This document shows, one piece after another, positions 51,784 to 60,471 of a stretch of DNA of 64,000 nt. Origin of the DNA: Caecibacter massiliensis (lineage in GTDB: Bacteria; Bacillota; Negativicutes; Veillonellales; Megasphaeraceae); the NCBI GenBank assembly GCA_900095875.1, contig LT608311.1, positions 1-64,000 on the forward strand. The letters are read 5' to 3'. The number at the start of each line of letters is the position of its first letter. Position 1 is the first letter of the stretch. The notes under the pieces are model-generated. The model made no database searches. It was not told where the DNA came from and saw only the letters and a list, made by a program, of their open reading frames with translations. The translations under genes were made by a program, and so were the position numbers.

Positions 51784-53647
51784 GGCTGTCTCCTTCCTTA
51801 TAGTCTTTGACATGGACACCGAGCGAAGGACAGACGCCACAGCCAGTACAGCTCAGATGGCGGCAGTCATGAGTCAGGCTGCCTTCGACAGCTTTCTGCC
51901 ATTCTTTCTTGAGAAAGGCTTTACCCGCCCCATCGGAGAGATGATCCCAGGGAAGTGGTTCTTCCGTAGACCGCGTACGGGCGGCATAATAATCGGGATC
52001 GATGCCGGCATTCTTAAAGGCCTGCATCCATTTATCATAGTCAAACAATTCTGTCCAGCCATCAAATTTACAGCCCAGTTTCCACGCTTCATAGAGCACG
52101 CGGCCCATGCGGCGGTCTCCCCGGGCAAAGGTGGCTTCCATACGGCCCGTTTTGGCATCATGGTAGTGATAGGATATATGTTTGTCCCGGATCAGCCCTT
52201 TGAGATATTGCTGACGGCGCTGGATTTCTTCAACCGGCAGCTGGCCATACCACTGGAAGGCCGTATGCGATTTGGGTACAAAACTGGATACGGAAACGGT
52301 CACTTTCCCATTATTTTTATGGGTAATCTGGCGGTATAGATTCAATACTTTATAGGCCAGGTCGGCAATGCCGGCCAGGTCTTCATCGGTTTCCGTAGGA
52401 AGGCCCATCATGAAATATAACTTGACCGTAGACCAGCCATTCTTAAACGCATTTTCGCAGGCCTGCATGAGGTTTTCTTCAGTGACGCCTTTATTGATGA
52501 CATCGCGCAGCCGCTGCGTCCCCGCTTCCGGTGCCAGTGTCAGGCCGCTTTTACGGACCTGCTGTACCTTTTTGGCAATATCGATGGAAAAACTGTCAAT
52601 GCGCAAAGATGGCAGGCTGACACTGACTTTCTGGTCTTTGAAGGCATCCAGCAGTTGATCCACCAGTTCAGGAAGACAGGAATAATCCGCTGAACTCAGA
52701 CTCATAAGGGATATTTCGTTGTATCCGGAATTTTTTATAATATCCTTCGCCAGTTGCACCAGCCGCTGCGGCGATTTTTCCCGCACCGGGCGATAGAGCA
52801 TCCCGGCCTGACAGAAGCGGCAGCCACGGCTGCAGCCACGGAACAGCTCCAGCACGGCCCGGTTATGGACGATGTCGATATTGGGCACGATAGGTTTCGT
52901 CGGAAAATACACATGTTCCACATCCGATACGACACACTTCTCAATCTGGGCCGGAACGCCTTCTTCCACGACCGTAAGTCCCTGATACTGGCCGTCACTA
53001 CCATACTTTGGTTCATAAAAGGCGGGAACATAATTTCCCTGCTGGCCGGCCAGCTGCTTCAACAGTCCCTTCTTGCCGCCGGGTTTCCCCGCTTCTTTCC
53101 AGGCGATGATCGTGTCGGCCAGGAGCTGTACCGATTCTTCCGATTCGCCCAGGCAGAACAAGTCAATATAATCAGCCAGTGGTTCGGCATTATAGGCACA
53201 AGGGCCACCGGCAACGACGAGAGGCATGTCTTCTCCCCGGTCCCGGGAAAACAGTGGGATTCCTGCCAGATCCATCATATTGAGGATATTGGTAAAGCTC
53301 ATTTCATATTGCAGTGTAAATCCTACGAAGTCAAAATCAATGACCGGCGTCTTCGTTTCCAGTGAAAAAAGCGGATATCCTTTACTGCGCATGAGCTCTT
53401 CCATATCCGGCCAGGGGGCATAGACCCGTTCAGCCGCCACGTCCTGCCGTTCGTTGAGCAGGGCATAGAGGATGCGCAGTCCCAGATGGCTCATGGCCAC
53501 TTCATACACATCGGGGAAACAATAGGCTACCGTCAGTTTGACGTCTTCATGATTTTTTACGACACTATTCCATTCTCCTCCCACGTAGCGGGCGGGTTTA
53601 CTGACTTTGCTCAGCAGGACAGGATCGATTACAACAGTTCGTGACAA
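51758..53647 (-). CDS. TIGR03960 family B12-binding-like radical SAM protein
   Basis: A 629-residue radical SAM protein. The N-terminal 230 residues resemble a cobalamin-binding-type domain (VKLTVAYCFPDVYEVAMSHL). The radical SAM barrel has the Cys-X3-Cys-X2-Cys cluster LFRGCSRGCRFCQAG near 270, followed by SLSSADYSCLPELVDQL and TLAPEAGTQRLRDVINKG. The end carries a second Cys group, HLSCTGCGVCPSLGV near 606, which may hold another metal cluster. Its substrate is unknown. It precedes the DUF2344 partner with overlap, and follows rodA by 31 bases, an order shared by many Firmicutes. Confidence 0.9.
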   Translation of the reverse strand: MSRTVVIDPVLLSKVSKPARYVGGEWNSVVKNHEDVKLTVAYCFPDVYEVAMSHLGLRILYALLNERQDVAAERVYAPWPDMEELMRSKGYPLFSLETKTPVIDFDFVGFTLQYEMSFTNILNMMDLAGIPLFSRDRGEDMPLVVAGGPCAYNAEPLADYIDLFCLGESEESVQLLADTIIAWKEAGKPGGKKGLLKQLAGQQGNYVPAFYEPKYGSDGQYQGLTVVEEGVPAQIEKCVVSDVEHVYFPTKPIVPNIDIVHNRAVLELFRGCSRGCRFCQAGMLYRPVREKSPQRLVQLAKDIIKNSGYNEISLMSLSSADYSCLPELVDQLLDAFKDQKVSVSLPSLRIDSFSIDIAKKVQQVRKSGLTLAPEAGTQRLRDVINKGVTEENLMQACENAFKNGWSTVKLYFMMGLPTETDEDLAGIADLAYKVLNLYRQITHKNNGKVTVSVSSFVPKSHTAFQWYGQLPVEEIQRRQQYLKGLIRDKHISYHYHDAKTGRMEATFARGDRRMGRVLYEAWKLGCKFDGWTELFDYDKWMQAFKNAGIDPDYYAARTRSTEEPLPWDHLSDGAGKAFLKKEWQKAVEGSLTHDCRHLSCTGCGVCPSLGVHVKDYKEGDSHGKITFSC

Positions 53648-53678
53648 AGAGAAACCTCCTATCAGGTGCAGACCGGCA

Positions 53679-54779
53679 TCAGAAAATCATCGTCTGCTGC
53701 CGCATGTAAATACTCATCAACAGGCCCATAGCCAGCATGTTCGTCGTCAGGGCACTGACACCATAACTCATGAATGGCAGCGGAATCCCCGTGACAGGCA
53801 TGATACCGCAGGTCATACCTACATTGACCAGTATCTGGAAGGCCCACATGGAAACAATCCCCGTTGCCAGAAGCATGCCAAAGGGGTCTTTGCACTCTTT
53901 AGCCGTGACAAGTCCCCGGTAGACGAGCAGGAAATATAAGAATAAAATGACGATACAGCCCATAAAGCCCAGTTCTTCCCCAATGACTGAAAAGATAAAG
54001 TCCGTGTGGTTTTCCGGCAGGAAATTCAGCTGGCTCTGGGTCCCCTGGAAGAGGCCTTTGCCAAATAATTCACCGGAACCAATGGCGATTTTGGACTGGA
54101 TGATATGATATCCGGCACCAAACGGATCGGCATTGGGATCGAGGAAGACGAGAATACGGGATTTCTGATAATCTTTCATGAAATGCCAGCCTATCGGCGC
54201 CAGAACGACGCCGGCGGCAAAGATATTCCGCAGCAGGGACATTTTGACATTGGAAACAAAGAGCATGCCAAAAGTAATAGCCAGAAATACCAGGCTGGTC
54301 CCCAGGTCTGGCTGTTTCAGTACCAGCAGGAAGGGAATCCCGACAAACAGACCGATAGGAAGCAGGCTTTTAAAAGAATTCAGTTTATCTACTTTATTGG
54401 ATAACAAGGCTGCCGTGCAGATGATCATAATCAGCTTGGAAAATTCCGACGGCTGGATGGTAATCGGGCCGACCTGGATCCAGCGCTGCGCCCCCAGGGC
54501 CGATGTACCGACGAACATGACCGCCAGCAGGATGAGCAGATTCAGCACATAGAGAGGCTTGGCAAAAAGCTTCAGCCGTGTGTAATCAAAGCGGCTGAAA
54601 AACAAAACTATCAGGAGATTCAGCACGAATGCCCCGCCCTGCTTGGCCACGAAATCGTAATTGATGACCCCTTTGTTTATGTGAGTTGCACTGCCAATGA
54701 TACACAGACTGCAGCAGACAATCAGGATTGTCGAAAATAACATGACTTTATCTAAATTTTTCCATTCTCTTTTAAACAT
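53679..54779 (-). CDS. rodA: Peptidoglycan glycosyltransferase RodA
   Basis: A SEDS-family glycosyltransferase that polymerises glycan strands for cell elongation with PBP2. The 366-residue protein has about ten transmembrane helices. SEDS hallmarks are RWIQVGPITIQPSEFSKL near 110, the large loop with FLDPNADPFGAGYHIIQS near 214, and FLPENHTDFIFSVIGEELGF near 255 holding the catalytic Asp. The end PVTGIPLPFMSYGVSA is typical. It follows minD-like by 12 bases; the partner mrdA lies two genes upstream. Confidence 0.95.
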   Translation of the reverse strand: MFKREWKNLDKVMLFSTILIVCCSLCIIGSATHINKGVINYDFVAKQGGAFVLNLLIVLFFSRFDYTRLKLFAKPLYVLNLLILLAVMFVGTSALGAQRWIQVGPITIQPSEFSKLIMIICTAALLSNKVDKLNSFKSLLPIGLFVGIPFLLVLKQPDLGTSLVFLAITFGMLFVSNVKMSLLRNIFAAGVVLAPIGWHFMKDYQKSRILVFLDPNADPFGAGYHIIQSKIAIGSGELFGKGLFQGTQSQLNFLPENHTDFIFSVIGEELGFMGCIVILFLYFLLVYRGLVTAKECKDPFGMLLATGIVSMWAFQILVNVGMTCGIMPVTGIPLPFMSYGVSALTTNMLAMGLLMSIYMRQQTMIF

Positions 54780-54791
54780 TCTTACTGACTC

Positions 54792-55880
54792 CTATCGGCG
54801 GTACTGACGCCACATGCGGGACTGGCTGCGCCGCTGCTTCAATGATATGCGCATCGGGGAAGGGACAGGCTGATTCTTGTCACTGATCGTCTCTGTCCCG
54901 GGACCGCCGTTTTCAGACTCCCTATCCTCCTGTTCCTGCGGGACTGTTTCCAGTCCATCCGCCATGTTTCTGCACCCGGGGATAACGTGGGCCGCGGCCT
55001 TTGCCAGTTCTTCCACTGCGCCGGCAGGAATAGCTTCGTCCACGCCTGTGCTCTCACCGCATATTGCAATTTCTCCTGTCTTCCCTTCCCCTGTCTTCCC
55101 TTCCCCTGCTGCAGGCATTGCCTTTTCTTCATGAGGCAGGCCGGCTATGAGCTCCGCGACAGGGACAGGTTCGTTTTCCGTAAGATAGGCTGTGGTCCGC
55201 TCCATGGCCTGGTAAAAAGGAAGGCCTTCATCCATATGGATCATATCCCCTTCCTGGGCCAGCCGGTTGATTGCACGGTCATGGGGAAGGATACCGGCAA
55301 CATGCTCTGCCGGCAATGATTCCAATGCTTCATCAGCAGAGACAAAACCATCGGAATGGCCGTAAAAATTATTGAGCAGCGCCGCATAATGGAACTGTTT
55401 ATGCTTATTACAGAACTGCATGACCCGGGATGCATCACGGATGGAAGACCAGGACGGTTCGACGACAAAGAGGATTTTGTCGGCGATCGCTACGGCATAT
55501 TTGTAAGCTTTCCCGCGCCCTGGCGGACAATCAATGAGGATATAGTCATAATCCGGAGCCAGTGACTCCAATGTATATTGAAAGGTCGGGGCATCTACTT
55601 TTTCCCATGTATGTTTCTGACTGGCCGCCAGGAAATCAAGGTGCGGCATGACCGGTATAATAGCGTCTTCTGCTTTGCAGCGCTGCTTCATGACATCGAC
55701 GGCATCATACAGGACCTCATCCTGTACGCCAAAAAGCAAATCGAGGTCACGCAGACCCATATCAGCATCGGCTGCCAGCACCGTATATCCCTTTTTGGCT
55801 AATGAGACAGCCAGAGCGGCCGTGACCAGAGTCTTGCCGACGCCGCCTTTACCTGAGGCAACAGCGATTATATAGGACAT
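54792..55880 (-). CDS. MinD-like ATPase with an unusual C-terminal extension
   Basis: A 362-residue deviant-Walker ATPase. ASGKGGVGKTLVTAALAVSL at residue 8 carries the signature Lys, and AADADMGLRDLDLLFGV near 35 matches MinD closely. The Walker B-like LIDCPPGRGKA lies near 118; MinD usually has SPAGIE there. After about residue 250 the normal short amphipathic membrane-targeting helix is replaced by 110 residues of low-complexity, acidic sequence ending in a basic ISLKQRRSQSRMWRQYRR. Two in-frame 15-base repeats encode GEGKT twice. Neither minC nor minE is beside it. It may still place the septum, but it could have been adapted to another localisation task in the elongation cluster. Confidence 0.8.
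   Translation of the reverse strand: MSYIIAVASGKGGVGKTLVTAALAVSLAKKGYTVLAADADMGLRDLDLLFGVQDEVLYDAVDVMKQRCKAEDAIIPVMPHLDFLAASQKHTWEKVDAPTFQYTLESLAPDYDYILIDCPPGRGKAYKYAVAIADKILFVVEPSWSSIRDASRVMQFCNKHKQFHYAALLNNFYGHSDGFVSADEALESLPAEHVAGILPHDRAINRLAQEGDMIHMDEGLPFYQAMERTTAYLTENEPVPVAELIAGLPHEEKAMPAAGEGKTGEGKTGEIAICGESTGVDEAIPAGAVEELAKAAAHVIPGCRNMADGLETVPQEQEDRESENGGPGTETISDKNQPVPSPMRISLKQRRSQSRMWRQYRR
55075..55104. repeat. 15-base tandem repeat inside the minD-like gene
   Basis: CCTGTCTTCCCTTCC occurs twice head to tail, encoding GEGKT-type residues on the minus strand. Copy-number change would be in frame. Confidence 0.9.
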
Positions 55881-55901
55881 GGGAAATAGCTCCTTTCTCT
55901 A

Positions 55902-57737
55902 TCAATTCTTTTTATCTTTCCCATCATGAGCAGGGCTCTTGCCATCAGCATAAGCGCCTACCTGGAAAAATTCTTCCAGCATGCTCTTGGCGACCGGGCC
56001 GGAAGCCAGGGCACCAAAACCGCCTTGTTCCGTCAGGACGGCTATGACGATGCGGGGATGATCAAAGGGGGCATAGGCGACAAACCAGGCATGATCGGCA
56101 CCGCCAAAATTTTCTGCCGTCCCGGTCTTGCCGGCTACCTGGATGGGGAATCCGGCAAACAAGGAACCGGCTGTCCCCGATTCTTCCGCAACGTTGCGCA
56201 TCCCTTCCCGGACCAGGTCCAGGGTGGATTTGGAAACAGGCAGCGTTCCCACCTGTTCAGGTGCAAAAATCTTATAGGGCGTGCCATCGAGATTGTCGAT
56301 GCGGCTGACCAGGAATGGTTTGTACTGGATGCCGCCATTGGCGACTTCACTGACAATCATGGCAGCCTGCAGGGGGGTAACCAGCTGGAACCCCTGTCCG
56401 ATTGCCGAGTTGAATGTATCGCCGAGATACCAGTCCTGATTGAAATTCTTCTTCTTATATTCTTCACTGGCAACCAGCCCTGTCGCTTCACCGCGCAGGG
56501 CAATACCCGTTTTTTTACCCATGCCGAACATGCGGGCATATTCGGCCAGTTTATCGATGCCGACACGACGCCCTAATTCATAGAAATAGACGTTATCCGA
56601 TTTGGCCAGTGCTTCCGTAAAATTCAGCCAGCCCAGCGCTTCGCCGCCGGCGTTGCGCATATCGACCAGCCAGTGACGGCCACTATCGAAAATCAATTCA
56701 TCAGGCGTGACCTTCTTCAGTTCCAGAGCGGCCGTACCGGTAATCAGTTTGAAGGTTGAACCGGGAGGATATTCGCCGGCGATGACACGGTTTTCCATGG
56801 GATGAGCCGGATTATTATTGATCTGGGCCCATTCCTTTTCTGTAATTCCCCGGGTAAACCAGTTCGGATTATAGGAGGGACGGCTGGCCATAGCCAGGAC
56901 AGCTCCCGTATTGGGGTCGATAGCCACGGCGGCAATCCCATGCGTACCGATACCGTTGGCAACCTGCCGGTCCAGGGCATCTTCTGTTGCTTTCTGTAAA
57001 TTGAGATCAATAGTCAGATGAAAATTATGCCCCGGTACAGGGTTTTTGCGTTCCATTTCCTTGACCGGCGTACCGCTGGCATCGACCTCGACCTGACGGC
57101 CGCCATCCTTGCCGCGCAGCAGGTCATCATAGTACGCTTCCAGACCGGCCCGGCCAATCTGGGTGATGCTGGAAACGCCTTCCTGTCCCTTGAGCCGTTT
57201 CATATCTTCTTCGTCGATCTGCCCGACATAGCCGAATACCTGCGCCGCCATGGAATTGTACGGATAATAGCGGATTGGCTGGACATCGACAGATACGCCC
57301 GGCAGGTCATTGCGCCGTTCTTCCACCCGGGTGACGATATCCTGTGTCAGGTCCTGGGCCAGGATTGTCGGTTCAAAGGAGTTTTTCCCCTTGGCAATCT
57401 TTTCCTGCAGCTTATCTTTGGGAACATTGAGCAGTTTGGACAGAGAATCCAGTTCAGCGTCCGATATTCCCTTTTTTGTCGGGACGTAAGTAACCATGAA
57501 ACTGGGTCGGGAACCGACGAGGATCTGACCATTGCGGTCATACATGACACCACGCATGGCGGCTATGGGGATAGCCCGCAGGCGGTTGCCGTCTGCCAGT
57601 CCATGATAATAGCTGCCTTCAAACAACTGCAGGTACACTAGTCGGCAGATCAGGGCCGCAAAGATAAAAATGACAATCCAGTACAGATAGCGGAACCGCC
57701 CGTCCTGGTTCTTTTTTTTCATTAAAGCTTCTAGCAT
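55902..57737 (-). CDS. mrdA: Penicillin-binding protein 2
   Basis: A class B transpeptidase that cross-links peptidoglycan during elongation. The 611-residue protein has a short cytoplasmic segment, one membrane helix (about 17-37), the dimerisation/pedestal domain, and a transpeptidase domain with SxxK in YPPGSTFKLITG near 331, SxN in ALAKSDNVYFYE near 388, and KTG in VAGKTGTAENFGG near 543. AGGAG lies eight bases before the ATG. It lies between mreD and the minD-like gene, and works with RodA in the same cluster. Confidence 0.96.
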   Translation of the reverse strand: MLEALMKKKNQDGRFRYLYWIVIFIFAALICRLVYLQLFEGSYYHGLADGNRLRAIPIAAMRGVMYDRNGQILVGSRPSFMVTYVPTKKGISDAELDSLSKLLNVPKDKLQEKIAKGKNSFEPTILAQDLTQDIVTRVEERRNDLPGVSVDVQPIRYYPYNSMAAQVFGYVGQIDEEDMKRLKGQEGVSSITQIGRAGLEAYYDDLLRGKDGGRQVEVDASGTPVKEMERKNPVPGHNFHLTIDLNLQKATEDALDRQVANGIGTHGIAAVAIDPNTGAVLAMASRPSYNPNWFTRGITEKEWAQINNNPAHPMENRVIAGEYPPGSTFKLITGTAALELKKVTPDELIFDSGRHWLVDMRNAGGEALGWLNFTEALAKSDNVYFYELGRRVGIDKLAEYARMFGMGKKTGIALRGEATGLVASEEYKKKNFNQDWYLGDTFNSAIGQGFQLVTPLQAAMIVSEVANGGIQYKPFLVSRIDNLDGTPYKIFAPEQVGTLPVSKSTLDLVREGMRNVAEESGTAGSLFAGFPIQVAGKTGTAENFGGADHAWFVAYAPFDHPRIVIAVLTEQGGFGALASGPVAKSMLEEFFQVGAYADGKSPAHDGKDKKN

Positions 57738-57765
57738 GTATTACACTCCTCGTGCTTCAGGCCTG

Positions 57766-58272
57766 TCAGCGGAAATCGGCAAAACTATAATACATTTCCT
57801 TACGGCGCAGCTTCCAGACCAGATGGTTCACCGGCAGCGCCAGGATTCCGTGATAGATAAGCATGGGCACACTGAATTCAACAAGATATGCGATGATATT
57901 GATATACTGCCCGGAAACGAGCAGGACAAGGCAGGTCAGGACCAGGTCCAGGAAAGTCGCTGCCAGCACAACCAGCAAGGTAAGCAGCCATTGTTCTTCT
58001 TCTATGTACTGGCCGATGTAGCTGGCTATGCAGGCGATGATCAGATACGGCAGCAAGTGGATGCCAAAGAAATTGCCAAGGACGACATCCTGGGCAAATC
58101 CGCCTAAGAGCGCCGTATAGATTGCCACTTTTTTTCCGTGATGGAGCGACATGAGCACCACAAATAGAAAAATCAGATTGGGCTGGGTCACGCCGCCGAA
58201 AAGGAAGGGAAGCACCGATCCCTGCAGTATGAATACGACGAAGGCCGTAACCAGACAGGCTAATTTTCTCAT
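57766..58272 (-). CDS. mreD: Rod shape-determining protein MreD
   Basis: A 168-residue membrane protein with about five transmembrane helices (LACLVTAFVVFILQGSVLPF, then LIFLFVVLMSLHHGKK and others). MreD bridges MreC and other parts of the elongation machine. The sequence is poorly conserved in this family, so the call rests on size, topology and its place between mreC and mrdA. Its start overlaps the mreC stop by four bases. Confidence 0.88.
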   Translation of the reverse strand: MRKLACLVTAFVVFILQGSVLPFLFGGVTQPNLIFLFVVLMSLHHGKKVAIYTALLGGFAQDVVLGNFFGIHLLPYLIIACIASYIGQYIEEEQWLLTLLVVLAATFLDLVLTCLVLLVSGQYINIIAYLVEFSVPMLIYHGILALPVNHLVWKLRRKEMYYSFADFR

Positions 58273-59189
58273 AGTGTAGCAGCTCCTTTGACTCCTTCTA
58301 CTTTATCGCGTTGTGTCTGCGGCACGAGCTTCGGTGAAACATCGGGTTTTTCATAAGAGGAATTGTCTGTCGAATGAGTAATGACAAACACCTCTTCCAG
58401 TTTCGAAAAATCGACGCCGGGACGGATGACGGCATATTTGACGAAATCATTGTCATCCTGGTGAATGGACACGATGGTGCCAATATACAATCCCTTTGGA
58501 TAAATGGATCCGAAACCGGACGTTACGAGCGTATCGCCTTCGAGAATGTCAGCGTCTTTGGCAATATTGACAAACTGTGGTTCTGTCGGGACGTTGCCAT
58601 TCCCGCGGACTACGGATGAAACGCGGGATTCCGGGCGCTGTACAATAGCCCCGATGCTCGTTCTGGGATCAGTCAGGAGCTGTACCCGCGACGAATGGGG
58701 ATACACGTCGCTGATGAATCCTACGACGCCAGCCGGGGTCACGACGGCCATATTTTCTTCAATGCCGTCTTCACTGCCGATATCGATGACCATCGTATTG
58801 CTCCACGTCCCATAATCACGGGAAATGACCGAACCGGCCCGCACATTGAACTGACGGTGGGCAGCTTTAAAATCCAGAAGCTCGCGATACCGCTTATTTT
58901 CGGCCAGGATTTCATCATAATCGACGCTGCGTTCCTTTAATTCAGCATTTTCTTTTTCCAGAGATTCCCATTCAATGCGGTTTTTCAGGCTGATATCTAC
59001 GATGTGGAACGTAGAAGACAGAGTATCCATGATGCGGCTGGCACCGTATTCAAACGGCGCCGCTACAATCTGCAGCGGTTTGGTAATAAAAGGCAGGGAA
59101 TCCCGTTGGCGCCAGGCCCAGCCGACAACAGCTATGATAATGAATAATACGAGTACGACGATGATACTCTTTTTACCGAACGAATACAA
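58269..59189 (-). CDS. mreC: Rod shape-determining protein MreC
   Basis: A 306-residue bitopic membrane protein that organises PBP2 and RodA outside the cytoplasmic membrane. One N-terminal membrane helix (about 8-26) is followed by a coiled coil (about 68-105, NRIEWESLEKENAELKERS) and a beta-rich domain with GSVISRDYGTWSNTMVIDIG near 125 and GIEENMAVVTPAGVVGFISD near 147. The last 35 residues are a polar tail. It lies two bases after mreB. Confidence 0.94.
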   Translation of the reverse strand: MYSFGKKSIIVVLVLFIIIAVVGWAWRQRDSLPFITKPLQIVAAPFEYGASRIMDTLSSTFHIVDISLKNRIEWESLEKENAELKERSVDYDEILAENKRYRELLDFKAAHRQFNVRAGSVISRDYGTWSNTMVIDIGSEDGIEENMAVVTPAGVVGFISDVYPHSSRVQLLTDPRTSIGAIVQRPESRVSSVVRGNGNVPTEPQFVNIAKDADILEGDTLVTSGFGSIYPKGLYIGTIVSIHQDDNDFVKYAVIRPGVDFSKLEEVFVITHSTDNSSYEKPDVSPKLVPQTQRDKVEGVKGAATL

Positions 59190-59191
59190 TG

Positions 59192-60232
59192 TTAAAATCT
59201 CCTTCTGTAAATACGTTCTGCCCCTTCGATGAGAGCACCTAATTTTTCTCTGTCATGGAGAGCCTTGCCGGTTCCGCGGGCGACGGCCAGCTCAGGTTCA
59301 GCCGCCAATACTACGGGCACCCCCAGTTCCTGGGAAAAGAGCTGATCCATGCCGTGAAGCATAGAGCCTCCCCCGGTCAGGACGATACCGCGTTCCATAA
59401 TATCTGCTGCCAGTTCCGGCGGCGTTTCTCTCAGGACATCCTGGGCCAGATCCAGTATCTTGACCAGCGGTTTTCCCATGACCCGGTAGATTTCACTGGA
59501 TTTGACGCCCACTTCCTGCTGCAGGCCGTCGTCTATGCCACGGCCTGTAAAGTAGTACCCCCGGTCTTCCAGTGGCAGAACGGCTGAGCCATTATGTATC
59601 TTCATTTCTTCCAGTGTCGAATCTTCTGTGACAATGGCATACTGCTGGCGTATATATTCTTTAATGGCATCATCGAAATCGAGGCTGCCCAGATGAATAG
59701 AACGGGACAGGACAATGCCTCCCAGGGAAATAATGGCTATATTCGTCGTTCCTCCGCCGATATCGATGACCATATTCCCCACGGGATCATAGACAGGCAG
59801 ACCGGCACCGATTGCTGCAGCAGCTGCCGTTTCAATCAGATACGCTTCTTTGGCACCGGCCTGGAAAATAGCTTCCATGACAGCTCTTTTTTCTACATTT
59901 GATGCAGCCGCCGGTACACCCACCATGATGCGCAGACGCTGCACACTGCGGACACACTTGCTGAGCAGGTACCCCAGCATGGTGCGCGTCACATTATAAT
60001 CGGCTATGACGCCGTTTAAAAGGGGCCTGTGGATCTTAACCGTTTCTGGTGACTTGGCAAGCAGCTGTTCTGCTGCATGACCGACGGCAATCGTCTTGCG
60101 GTTGCGTTCGTCTGTCGCCAAAATGGACGGTTCCGACATGACAATGCCCCGTCCTTCTACGAATACCTGTGTCGTACAGGTTCCCAAATCTATCCCAATA
60201 TTTTTCGTTAATGGTGAAAACATCGACCCCAT
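59192..60232 (-). CDS. mreB: Actin-like cell shape protein MreB
   Basis: An actin-like ATPase forming membrane-bound filaments that guide side-wall synthesis. The 346-residue protein has the phosphate-1 loop IGIDLGTCTTQVFVEGRG near residue 12, EAYLIETAAAAAIGAGLPV near 135, the phosphate-2 loop MVIDIGGGTTNIAIISLG near 160, and the adenosine motif GIVLTGGGSMLHGMDQL near 287. AAAGGAAATG precedes the first ATG; the initial MFSPL hydrophobic residues could be the membrane-contact helix. It is the first gene of the cluster, with a -10 TATAAT at 60268-60273. Confidence 0.96.
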   Translation of the reverse strand: MGSMFSPLTKNIGIDLGTCTTQVFVEGRGIVMSEPSILATDERNRKTIAVGHAAEQLLAKSPETVKIHRPLLNGVIADYNVTRTMLGYLLSKCVRSVQRLRIMVGVPAAASNVEKRAVMEAIFQAGAKEAYLIETAAAAAIGAGLPVYDPVGNMVIDIGGGTTNIAIISLGGIVLSRSIHLGSLDFDDAIKEYIRQQYAIVTEDSTLEEMKIHNGSAVLPLEDRGYYFTGRGIDDGLQQEVGVKSSEIYRVMGKPLVKILDLAQDVLRETPPELAADIMERGIVLTGGGSMLHGMDQLFSQELGVPVVLAAEPELAVARGTGKALHDREKLGALIEGAERIYRRRF

Positions 60233-60267
60233 GTCATTTCCTTTCGCTGCACACCTTACCGGTATGT

Positions 60268-60273
60268 ATTATA
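60268..60273 (-). promoter_or_regulatory. Probable -10 element of the mreB promoter
   Basis: Minus-strand TATAAT 35 bases before the mreB start, without a convincing -35. Confidence 0.45.
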
Positions 60274-60342
60274 TTTCATTGCTACAGTCATCCATATATT
60301 TTATCACAAACCCTGCTTATGAACCAGTGTCATACAGAAAAA

Positions 60343-60368
60343 AGCGGCCGGGAATTTTCCGGGCCGCT
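60343..60368 (-). terminator. Terminator of the mtnA-ahcY-mtaD genes
   Basis: AGCGGCCGGGAA and TTCCGGGCCGCT form a GC-rich stem with one mismatch, followed by TTTTTT on the minus strand. It separates these genes from mreB. Confidence 0.9.
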
Positions 60369-60471
60369 CACTTTTCCTGTCTCCGTTGCGAAGATACATC
60401 CGATAATCCGCAACGAAGCCATATATCTTGAAACACCCTGCAGTCACAGCTGCAGAATGTCCTTTACAGTG

